DNA of 64,000 bases from Sordaria brevicollis (Eukaryota; Ascomycota; Sordariomycetes; Sordariales; Sordariaceae). The notes beneath the pieces were generated by a model. It made no database searches and was not told where the DNA came from. It was given only the letters and a program-made list of their open reading frames with translations. Positions 34,857-44,545 of the stretch are shown piece after piece (the first letter of the stretch is position 1; every line of letters starts with the position of its first letter). Where the stretch lies: positions 1,860,001 to 1,924,000 of the forward strand of contig JAUTDP010000012.1 in NCBI GenBank assembly GCA_033439795.1, in the 5' to 3' direction. Made by a program: the position numbers and the translations under genes.

Positions 34857-37482
34857 ATGAGGTCAATTGATCTCGCCAGCCGTTCAGGCGCTGCCCTCAA
34901 GGTACCTACCTTACCTACCTCTAGGCCATCCATCCGCATCTTCCGCATTTCCCAGGCTCGGTCTTGTACAGAATATAGAGCCGTTTGGTGACTCACCAGT
35001 ACTAACATCTGGTCCTTTTTTCGTACCTAGCGGGCAATCCAAGCCAAGCAGCTCCCTCGCGCCGCATGCGCTTCCGCCCGCTCCTTCTCCTCCACCTCCT
35101 CCAACAACAGCAGCAGCGGTGTTCTCCCTCCCAGATACGAGACCCTCTACAACAAGTACTCCGAGGTCCGCCGCGTGCTGGGTTCGCAGCGCCTGACCCT
35201 GGCCGAGAAGATCCTCTACTCCCACCTCGACAATGTCGAAGAGTCGCTCCTCTCCAACACCAATGGCGGCCGTGACATCCGCGGCAAGGCCAACCTCAAG
35301 CTCAAGCCCGACCGTGTGAACATGCAAGATGCCTCGGCCCAGATGGCTCTCCTGCAGTTCATGACTTGCAACCTTCCCCAGCCCGTCATCCCTGCCAGCA
35401 TTCACTGCGACCACTTGATTGTTGGATCCAAGGGCGCCGATGAGGACTTGAAGGCCGGTATCGCCACCAACAACGAGGTTTTCGACTTCCTCGAGTCGGC
35501 TGGCCAGAAGTATGGTATCGATTTCTGGCCCCCCGGTGCTGGTATCATTCACCAGACCGTTCTCGAGAACTACGCCGTCCCTGGTCTCATGATGCTCGGA
35601 ACCGACAGTCACTCTCCCAACGCTGGTGGTTTGACTACCATCACGATCGGCGTCGGCGGTGCTGATGCTGTTGAGGCTCTCGTTGGTGCTCCTTGGGAGC
35701 TCAAGGCCCCCAAGATTCTTGGTGTTCGTCTTACTGGCAAGCTCAACGACTGGGTTAGCGCCAAGGATGTTATTCTCTACCTTACCGGTCGTCTTACCGT
35801 CCGTGGCGGTACTGGCTACATTGTTGAGTACTTTGGTCCTGGTGTCGAGACACTCAGCTTGCCCGGTATGGCCACGGCCTGTAACATGGGGTGAGTTCTT
35901 CTGAGACTTTGTTTTCGTAGCGCAGAACGCGTTGACTGACATTTATCCCTATAGTGCTGAGATTGGTGCCACTACCTCCATCTTCCCCTTCACCGGGGCT
36001 TCCAGCCGCTACCTCAAGGCCACCAACCGCGAGCAGGCTGACAAGGACGCCAAGAACTTCGAGAACTTCAGCAGGGGCTCCGGCCAGGATTCCTTCTTCA
36101 AGTTCAAGGCCGACGAGGGCGCCCAGTACGACGAGTTGATCGAGATCGACCTTTCCAAGCTCGAGCCCCATATCAACGGTCCCTTCACTCCCGATCTTTC
36201 CATCCCTCTTTCCGAGTTCAAGAAGACCGTCCAGGAGCAGAAGTGGCCCGAGAAGCTTTCTGCTGGTCTCATTGGCAGCTGCACCAACAGCTCGTATGAG
36301 GACATGACCCGTTGCGAGAGCATTGTCAAGGCTGCCGAGCAGGCTGGTATCAAGCCCGCTGCCGACTTCTACATTACCCCCGGTTCCGAGGGTATCCGTG
36401 CCACTCTCGAGAGAGACAACACCCTTCAGACCTTCGAGAAGGCTGGTGGTATTGTCCTTTCCAACGCCTGCGGTCCCTGCATTGGCCAGTGGAAGCGTCA
36501 GGATGATATCCCCAAGGGCACTCCCAACGCCATTCTCACTTCCTACAACAGAAACTTCCGCGGTCGCAACGACGGCAACCTCGAGACCATGAACTTCCTC
36601 GCCTCGCCCGAGATCGTCACTGCTATGGCCTACGCCGGTTCCACCACCTTCAACCCCATCACCGACAGCCTGACCACTCCCGACGGTAAGGAGTTCAAGT
36701 TCCCCGCGCCCAAGGGTCTCGAGGGTCCTCAGACTCCCTTCGAGGCTGGCCGCGAGGTCTTCCAGGTCCAGTCCGGAGCCCCCAACCCCAACGTGGACGT
36801 TGCCATCTCGCCCTCTTCCGAGCGCCTCGCCCTCCTCGAGCCCTTCGAGCCCTTCCCCGACTCTGACCTGTCCGGTCTCCGCGTGCTCGTCAAGGTCACC
36901 GGAAAGTGCACCACCGACACCATTTCCGCCGCCGGTCCCTGGCTCAAGTACAAGGGCCACCTGCCCAACATCTCCGAGAACACCCTCAACACCGCCGTCA
37001 ACGCTGCCACCGGCGAAGTCAACGTCGCCTACGACCTCGACGGCTCTAAGCACACCATTCCCGAGCTGGCCAAGGCCTGGAAGCAGCGCGGCCAGCCCTG
37101 GCTCGTCGTCGCTGAGCACAACTACGGCGAGGGTTCCGCCCGCGAGCACGCCGCTCTCCAGCCCCGCTACCTCGGCGCCCGCATCATCGTCACCAAGTCG
37201 TTTGCCCGCATCCACGAGACCAACCTCAAGAAGCAGGGCGTCGTCCCTCTCACGTTTGCCAACGAGGCCGATTACGATCTGATTGACGCCGGCGATGAGG
37301 TGGCTACTGTTGGATTGTACGAGATGCTCAAGAACGGTGGCCAGGGCGAGGTTTCCCTCCGGGTTACCAAGAAGGATACCGGCAAGGTTATCGATATTCC
37401 GACCAAGCATGCTGTTTCCAAGGATCAGGCTGGCTTCATTTTGGCGGGTAGTGCGCTGAACTTGTTGGCTAAGGGTAACTAG
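34857..37482 (+). CDS. ACO1: Mitochondrial aconitate hydratase
   Basis: Exons 34857-34901, 35031-35890 and 35955-37482 give 810 residues. The first ~45 residues are basic and Ser/Ala-rich (a mitochondrial targeting peptide). The catalytic domain follows with LGTDSHSPNAGG, the first [4Fe-4S] cysteine in GSCTNSSYEDM (Cys411) and the pair in NACGPCIGQW (Cys474, Cys477). The C-terminal swivel domain has the YGEGSAREHAAL motif. The enzyme isomerises citrate to isocitrate through cis-aconitate in the TCA cycle. Bacterial-type AcnA and homoaconitase are less likely given the presequence and motif set. Introns have ACTAAC (35,001) and CTGAC branch sites. Coding sequence is strongly biased to C-ending codons, as in highly expressed genes of these fungi. 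Confidence 0.96.
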
Positions 37483-37932
37483 GTTGTCTCTTGGATGACA
37501 ATCAGGCTGATAGATTTGGACAAGATGAGGGGAAGAAAAAGGGGAGAAGAAGTACAGAGGAGGATGATATCCCAAACGAGTTGTTGAGCAGTTTTGGCAA
37601 GCGTTTGCATGCAACATACAGAACGAGAGAGAGACATGGATACACGTTACAGGAAAAGGTTACCAAAAAGAACAGGCCGGACCGGATACCAAAAGATGTA
37701 CATGGACGGATAGAGAGAGATTGTATATACCAAGAGTTGTATTTAGTCGTTGATATGTATGGCAAAAACAGATGTAAAACACTATTTTCTTGAATTGCCG
37801 GCAGTGCTATACATCTCAATTCCAATAGTGTCTGTTTCCTTGAGCTCCAGTCCCTGTGCCAGTCAACAACAACAAACAACCCTTGACCACAGACCCAAAG
37901 AAGCCACGGAGTACTCAGACACTCATCAGCAT
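37483..37932. other. Convergent 3' region
   Basis: This short region between the aconitase stop and the stop of the minus-strand secreted-protein gene is presumably overlapping or adjoining 3' UTRs. No other signal was seen. Confidence 0.5.
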
Positions 37933-38467
37933 CTAAGCACCAACAACCTGAGCCTCATACCCCTCAACCTCAGCCTCAACCGCCTTCTCAAGAGTAACGG
38001 GATCCAAGGTAACCTCGCCGCCGTCGTTGGCAGTGCCGAGGCAGGTGACGAGGCAGGCGGCGCAGACGGGAGGGGCGATGGCGCAGGAGGAGGCGAGGCA
38101 GGCTGCGATGCAGAGTTCCTGTTGATCAAAGGGGAGAAGTTAGTAAGGGGCGATTGGTTATTGGTAGACAAATGTTGGCAGTGGATGGTAGGGCAGGGAT
38201 GGGTAGGGGGATGGACAATGGAGGATGGGGGATGACTGATGGGGATGGGGATGGGGGAGCGAGCAAAGGGCATGTTACGTACGGCTAGGACTCCCTGTGA
38301 TGAAAAGACTTTGTTAGCAAAACTGAACTAGTCGAAGAAGGGGCGGACATGGACTGGGGGAAACTCACGCGCTGCTGAAGAGCATTGGCCGACTGGTCCG
38401 AACGAGCGGCAGGAGAGGCCATGGCCAGGCCGGCGAGGGAGGAGATGAGGGCGGTGGTGAAACGCAT
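37933..38467 (-). CDS. Small secreted six-cysteine protein
   Basis: Exons 38467-38369, 38294-38283 (12 nt) and 38118-37933 join in phase 0 to 98 residues. Residues 1-~18 are a signal peptide (FTTALISSLAGLAMASP). A short linker containing QQR may be a processing site. The mature part has a hydrophobic Cys cluster: LCIAACLASSC, then VCAACLVTC, six cysteines within about 23 residues, followed by an acidic tail. The second exon codes only GVLA; it has good AG and GTACGT borders, and skipping it would also stay in frame. The protein could be a cell-surface, defence or effector-like protein; no family is recognised. A TATAAAG box lies 128 bases upstream of the ATG on this strand. Confidence 0.72.
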
Positions 38468-40621
38468 TTTGTGTTGGGTTGGAAGGTTTGACTTGGTGGT
38501 TGGTTGAGTTGAGTGAGTGCTTGATGGCTTGGTTGATGAGGAACTTGTGGATGATGGGTTTTTCAGAGCGGAGAGTCGGGGGAAACTTGCGAGTCTTTAT
38601 AGAAGTTCGTTGTCAAGCAAAGCTCGCCCCTCAAGGTTCTTGATAGAGCCCAAGAATGCCCTTGGTCACCGACGGGCTCTTGGAAAATCGTGATCGTGAT
38701 CGAGTGGTAATGGAGTTGGACTTTGACTTCGACTGTGCCCCGTTCTACATCCAGTTTCCATGATCTCAATCCTTCGATGGAACGCTAAGAGTGGCACAGA
38801 TGAGTATTCTCTGGGTATCTGGGGTTTGGTGGTTTTGATATCTCCGCTCTACTATCCTGGACATAATCGGCGAGCAGCTTGTTGTTGGGTAGACCGATTC
38901 GTAACACCATCTCAAAAGAAAATCCGGGGTCAATTCACCCACAACCGCTATTCACTGAAGTACGAGGTGCACTAACGCTTCTAGGATACAGTTGGGCATA
39001 ATCTTTCTTTAACTTGCTTGTGCTAGTTTCGGGCTTGCACAGATATAGCTCACATAGTTCGACATACTGAATGTCTACCTACCATAACTCACGAACGTTG
39101 TCCAAGTGGCATTCTTCTAAGCAAGTAAATGACGGGGATAAGGCTCGAAGCTGGAATCCATTCCTTCTTTCAAGGGTATCCAGTCAAACTGGTTCTATAA
39201 GAAACTATGGTTGAGTGTCTTGGCCTATCATCGGTTGTGGGTATGCTTACTTACTCTCGTCGAATGTCGAGGCAGGTTTTCTATCTTCAGAACGTAACGT
39301 AGTTGTCGAACAAGTTCTACCTATTTACCATACCGCAAATAGGAAATACAGTATGTATACTGGTGCAATGTGTACCTGTCTTTCTAGCTACGTACCTACC
39401 TTTGCTAGACAGGGTTCGTTGAGTTGTGAGAGGGAATTCTTTCCGATTCCCTGGAGTTGAAGCAACTACAAGGCAAATGTATAGTCTTTTACTAATACAC
39501 GCCGATTGCATCTAGCTGCCTATACACTTCTCAACGTTTAAGGTCTGAGCAATACAACCCTGCATGTATTGGTTCTGTCAGCCCCGGGATGTCTTCCGCA
39601 ACACCTGCAGCGGCCGCCTTAATGCAACTGTACCATAGAGTCGATGTTGATGTTGTCATTGTGAATATCTACTATCTTGTTAGCATAAGAGCGGTGAACT
39701 TAACTCTTGTGAAAGCTTCGGAGATGCAAATGTTCAGGGAAAGCTGAGATGGGCCCCAGTAGGATAGTGGTAGCAGTCGTCGTCTATAGTCCGAACTCTC
39801 TTGGCCAACTGCGCCGTAGAGCGAATTAATGGTCCAATGGAACGCAACGGGTATTCGGCAGAGGAGCTACCAGCCTTATGGCCGACGGCGATGTTTTGAG
39901 GGCCCTAGAGGGCGATGAGGCGTGGGCATTTCTTTCGTTGTGATTGTTGGAAATATTTGACAGTGAAACACAGCGATCCTGGTAATGTCTGTAACTGAGG
40001 TTGGTAAGACTCGTATCCTTTGCTGCTACCCCTTGGCGATAAGTGGCACAGATTCTCGATACCATGGTAACGAGGTGAACTGCTTTGCTTACTTGCATCA
40101 ATATTTTGCTTCGTGTCAGCATTCCTCCACTGCAACTGCAACGCGTAGGATTCTTGTTGTTGTCTTTATGCCAAATGTTGTCACCTCCTTGCCAAGTGTT
40201 GTCATCCTTTCTTTATACTTGCTTGGCTGGTTGAGGAGGATCCAAAACCCGCGCAAAACAATGCGAACCCGGAAATTCGGCAAGGTAACAGCTTCACTTG
40301 ATGCCATTGATCCCTAGCTCCTCAGCCTCTTTACCAAGACGTGCCGCACATTGTCACCCAATATCTGACAGCGATTGTTGATCCAGCTGAGTTTGAGGTG
40401 ATGAGTTTCCAAGCCTCCTCAGAGTTCGGCCATATCATGGCATTTGAGTATCTCGAGTTTTCGGCATGTCCAAGTCTCCAACAAGTCAACAGTCTAGTCT
40501 TCACGTAATCAAATCATTTAATTACCCATGGTTCTAGCTGTATAGACGCAGTCCGTAGCAACTTTGGCACCACTTTACCATATAGCCCAACCATCAACAC
40601 CGAGTCCTCAGCACGCTCAAG
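38468..40621. other. Intergenic region
   Basis: It contains the divergent promoters of the secreted six-Cys gene (-) and the sedolisin gene (+). Open frames are short and unconvincing. Nothing else stands out. Confidence 0.45.
38595..38601 (-). promoter_or_regulatory. TATA box of secreted six-Cys gene
   Basis: TATAAAG reads on the minus strand 128 bases before the ATG at 38467, a usual distance for a fungal core promoter with a short leader. Confidence 0.5.
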
Positions 40622-42541
40622 ATGCGAGCGACGCTGGTGGCCTTTCTCTGCCACCTCTCTTTGGTACCTGCACTGGCCGAAAAACGGACAGTGTTGAAAG
40701 CGGCCATCTCTCCAGCGGCCTCACACTGGAAGAGGAGTGCAAGGCTTGCCAGTAACCAGGCCATCCACATTGATCTGGCGCTTGCTGTCGACCAAGACAT
40801 CGCTGGCAAAGCAGCTCAGGCCCTCGAGAGTATCTCGGACCCCGACTCGCCCAGCTTTGGACAACACTGGACTTCAGACAAGATCGCCCACTTCTTTGCG
40901 CCGCCCAGGGAAAACATCCGGCAAGTGGGGAGATGGCTCAACAGCTCTGGAGTGCCGCGGTCGGCCATGCGGTTATCTAGGGACGGCACCTTCTTGTCGT
41001 TCAACATCAGTGTCGGGCAAGCTGAGCAGCTTCTGGGAGCCGAATTCCACCTGTACCGCCATCAAAACGGTACCACGACACAGACGGCATCGGAGAGGTA
41101 TTCGTTGCCGTCACGAGTAGCCAGGTACATCGACTATGTCCTGCCCGCTCCGGATCCGGACCCGGTATCATCGGCGCCCCAGTCTGTTGCAGTGCCGCCC
41201 AAGAGCGGGATAGGCCCTCGTCAGATACGTGAAATTGACTGCCTGCAATATACGGCGCCGCAGTGTCTCCGGCAGCTGTATAACATAGATGACGGCGCCG
41301 GCGACACAGCTCACCCCAACAACTCGCTCGGCGTATACACGCCAGCCTACAGCGCGTGGGTGGCCGAAGACCTCGACATGTTCTTCCGCGACTTCGCCCC
41401 AGACCTAGTCGGCCAGCGGCCCAAATTCATGTCAATCGCAGGCGGCTGGCACCAGACCGAGTACCAGTTACTCCCCTTCAACCTTGAGCCCAACCTAGAC
41501 TACGAGTACACCATGGCCCTGGCCAAGCCAATCCCCGTAACCAACATCCAGGTGGGCGACCCCGTGGTGCAGGGCAACCTCAACATCATGCTGGCCGCCT
41601 TCAACGCGCACTACTGCCGCACCGGCCTAGACCCGGAATTTGACCCCGTGTACCCGAACCCGGCGCCGGGGGGCTACAACGCAACCGACTGCGGTACGCA
41701 CGTCCCGCCGCGCGTCGTGGCCATCATGTACGCCTGGAACGAGGCGTGGTACACAGACGTGTACGCCCGTCGGCAGTGCCTCGAGTTCCTCAAGCTGGGT
41801 TTGCAGGGAGTGACGGTGCTGACGGGCTCGGCCGACCGTGGACCGGCTGACCAGCTGGCGTATTGTATCGACCCAAATAACCCCAAGAACAACACGGCCG
41901 AGCAAGGCTTGTTTGCGTCTGTCTTCCCTGCTTCGTGCCCGTGGGTTACGTCGGTCGGCGGCACGCAGTTCCTGCCCGTCAACGTCTCCGACGACAGCAG
42001 CAGCACGTCGTCGCCGTCGTCTTTCCCGGGCGAGACAGCGCTTGATAACAACGGCACCGTGTCGTCGGGTGGTGGCTTCAGCCGCCTCTTCCCAGCTCCT
42101 TGGTACCAAGGTAACCTGACGCGCGAGTACCTAGCTTCCGCGCCGGGTGCCGCTGAGTTGGCGCGGCAGGGCTACTTTGATGGCTCGGGCAGGGGATACC
42201 CAGATATTTCGGCCATGGCGGATAGCTTTCTGGTTGCGTTGCATGGAGGGTACCGAGCGGTGTCGGGCACGTCGGCGTCGACGCCTGTTGTTGCTGCCAT
42301 GGTGGCTAAGATTAACAATGCGCGGTTGCATGCTGGTAAGAGCACTGTTGGGTTTCTCAATCCTGTGTTGTATTCTGCTGCTGCGAGGAAGGCGGGCGTG
42401 CTGCGCGATGTCCAGGACGGTAAAAATCATGGGTGCGGAGTTGATGAGGCGTTCCCTGCTAGACGGGCGTGGGATGCTGTGACTGGATTGGGAACGCCGG
42501 ATTTTAAGAAGTTGAAGGAGTTGTATCTTCGTTTGCCATGA
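40622..42541 (+). CDS. Secreted sedolisin / tripeptidyl-peptidase (S53)
   Basis: The product is a 639-residue intron-less preproprotein. Residues 1-19 are a signal peptide (ending VPALA). Residues ~20-205 are the pro-kumamolisin activation domain. The peptidase domain begins near DCLQYTAPQCLRQLYNI (206-222). The sedolisin catalytic set is visible: Glu289 and Asp293 in EPNLD, the oxyanion Asp405 in GSAD, and Ser551 in SGTSAST. The C-terminal calcium site (Asp596 region and WDAVTGLGTPDF, 617-628) is also present. Several N-x-S/T sites suggest glycosylation. Such enzymes are secreted acid-active serine-carboxyl peptidases that release tripeptides from protein for nutrition. The usual SGDSG around the oxyanion Asp reads GSADRG here, a mild deviation. 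The exact substrate class (TPP versus endopeptidase) is not determined. Confidence 0.93.
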   Translation: MRATLVAFLCHLSLVPALAEKRTVLKAAISPAASHWKRSARLASNQAIHIDLALAVDQDIAGKAAQALESISDPDSPSFGQHWTSDKIAHFFAPPRENIRQVGRWLNSSGVPRSAMRLSRDGTFLSFNISVGQAEQLLGAEFHLYRHQNGTTTQTASERYSLPSRVARYIDYVLPAPDPDPVSSAPQSVAVPPKSGIGPRQIREIDCLQYTAPQCLRQLYNIDDGAGDTAHPNNSLGVYTPAYSAWVAEDLDMFFRDFAPDLVGQRPKFMSIAGGWHQTEYQLLPFNLEPNLDYEYTMALAKPIPVTNIQVGDPVVQGNLNIMLAAFNAHYCRTGLDPEFDPVYPNPAPGGYNATDCGTHVPPRVVAIMYAWNEAWYTDVYARRQCLEFLKLGLQGVTVLTGSADRGPADQLAYCIDPNNPKNNTAEQGLFASVFPASCPWVTSVGGTQFLPVNVSDDSSSTSSPSSFPGETALDNNGTVSSGGGFSRLFPAPWYQGNLTREYLASAPGAAELARQGYFDGSGRGYPDISAMADSFLVALHGGYRAVSGTSASTPVVAAMVAKINNARLHAGKSTVGFLNPVLYSAAARKAGVLRDVQDGKNHGCGVDEAFPARRAWDAVTGLGTPDFKKLKELYLRLP

Positions 42542-42952
42542 TGTTTGACTCGGTTGCGTAGACTTGGAAGAGGCTTGCTAAGTGGTCCTTTCGTGGTTAG
42601 AAAGGATAGATCCAAAACCTGCTTCTGGCTCGTATGTACGTATTAGCGGTAGACTGGGTGCCTAGTTCTGCCACATCCTTGTTATGTAACCCTGAACTTG
42701 TTGTTGGTAGTTTGTAGACGAAGTTCTGGCCAATAAGTAAGCAGAATGCTCACCGGCCCCCGTGCCACATTACCATGTGATGTGTAAATGAAGGAGTGTC
42801 TCTGGTATATATAGGGTGTTCAGCACCCTCCCCGCCTGGCCTCATGTTCTTGTCTGCTTTTGTTTCTCCAAATTACCCTATTGACTTGATTCCTCCTGCG
42901 TTCGCCGAAGACCGCTGCCCCTAGCCATCTGCTGCCCCCTCTCTTCGACAAC
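42542..42952. promoter_or_regulatory. Intergenic region with TATA box
   Basis: TATATATAG at 42806-42814 lies about 140 bases before the next ATG, and a pyrimidine-rich leader follows. No gene is seen in this stretch. Confidence 0.5.
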
Positions 42953-43491
42953 ATGAGTGCTTCAACGACCAATGACGCGGCGAACGTGTCCTCGAGCTCT
43001 GCTGCCGATTCTGAGCAAAAACTGCCTTCACGCGAGGAGCAACTAGCCGCAATGACCGCACGGGTAGAGGAGCTTCAAAAGCAAAATCCCTCGGCCGATC
43101 TCAAGATTGAACAAAAGTGGTGGGCGCCGAGCGTGGATTTTGGCAGCTTCTTGCAGGTAAGTTATTGCCCCTTTGTTCTCCTATCTTTCCGTAATGAACA
43201 CCTGTGTTGCTGCACAATCAGTATGCTGAAGCTAGAAATCAGGATGCCCTCCCACAAGAAATCAGCGCCCAATTCAACGCCATCTTTGCAAAGCTCATCC
43301 AGGACAAATTTGCCCCCGAGGCCGTGGCTGAGGCACGCAAGCAGTCGAGGGAACTACTCCAGGCGGAGTATCCCGAGGTGCTAGAGAGGGTGGAGGAGAC
43401 GGTGTTCAAGAATGAAGGGCAGTTTGCCGAGTTGTACCGTCATCTGCAAGGAGTTGACTCGATCGGGTGTGCGGCGGGCGGGAACTGTTGA
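42953..43491 (+). CDS. Conserved-looking 157-residue protein, function unknown
   Basis: Exons 42953-43156 and 43222-43491 (65-nt intron, GTAAGT...CAG) encode 157 residues. The N-terminus is Ser/Ala/Asp-rich and probably disordered. Residues ~23-45 form a Glu/Gln-rich helix (EEQLAAMTARVEELQKQ). KWWAPSVDFGSFLQ precedes the splice site, and the second exon is a long amphipathic helical region ending CAAGGNC. There is no signal peptide or membrane segment. The family is not recognised. ATG context CAACATG is good. Confidence 0.72.
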
Positions 43492-44045
43492 GACCATACA
43501 TAGTTCGCCGCAACGGCTTAGACCATCAAGGGTCCCTCCCTCATTGCCTGCCATGGATGAGAACCATCCAAAAAGAATATACCGGTAAACCTCCAACTCC
43601 CCTAAACCTTCATGAGAGCGTCCCACTCAAGGAACACCACGTCCTCCATCTCATCGGCTTTGACCAACACGCGCCGCTACAATTGCTATGACCATGGCAT
43701 ACGACCTCTCATCTCCCGAGAAAGGAGCATACCTACTCGGCCGGCGGACGCGAAGTCAATCGAGTTGAAAAGCCTGTCTGTCGGCGGACGGCATAGGAGG
43801 ATTGCCGAGGCCGAGACAGAAAATGGGCCTAAGTAAGTGAGTGGAAGGAGCTGTCGCTCTTGACCGTGGAATTTTGCGAAAGTGATTATTGGCAAGTTTT
43901 CAACATGCAGAGGTTAAGGTTGTGGTTCAATCCACCATTATTCACAAAAGGTTGTATCATCATTCCCAAACTCAAACGCCTATGCAGTCTTGGCGGGAGG
44001 GGGTGTGTGCGCGTACACACAATAACGCAAATTGGCCACTTTTTT
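43492..44045. other. Right edge of gene region
   Basis: Normal composition continues to ~44,045, where sequence becomes AT-rich. No gene or RNA is supported. Confidence 0.45.
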
Positions 44046-44250
44046 GATTTTTGATAAAATAATACCATCGATTATTATTAAAACTGGCTAAAACCGCTAC
44101 AAAAAAACCGTTTATTAATACAATAATATTATATCTATTATTTCTAATATTTATATTATCTTTTTTATTATTATTAATATAGTATATTACTTAAATGTCC
44201 GTTAGAAGGTATTGGTTATAATAATATTAGTAAATAACGAATACCCTAAC

Positions 44251-44545
44251 TATCACGGGTAAATACGACTAAGGTAGGTAGAATAGGATATGCGATATTA
44301 CACGAGGAAGGAAAAGAGGAAAGGGAGCGAAGCTATACGCGGGTAGCTGCCCTTATAAAGGCACGGCGTATAAACCATACGCGCGCAGGGCGCGCGTGGT
44401 TATATAACCGGGACCGCGACCGTATCGCTATATAACCGCGGCAGTAAGCCAGCCGAGCAAAATTATAATTATCTCAATAATAATTACAACCTTAGTATAA
44501 ATATATAACCAAATTACGTATAATTATTAAATTAAACCTATAATA
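44251..44545 (-). repeat. Copy A LTR (left; 3' LTR)
   Basis: 295 bases, beginning TATCACGGG and ending CCTATAATA. It contains a surviving GC-rich palindromic core (CGCGCGC runs near 44,381-44,395). By orientation of pol this is the 3' LTR. Confidence 0.9.

Noticed and set aside
35854..37617. A 587-codon minus-strand frame opposite aconitase
   Set aside because: It is a codon-bias shadow: strong C-ending codons on the plus strand suppress stops on the other strand. The plus-strand product is unmistakable.
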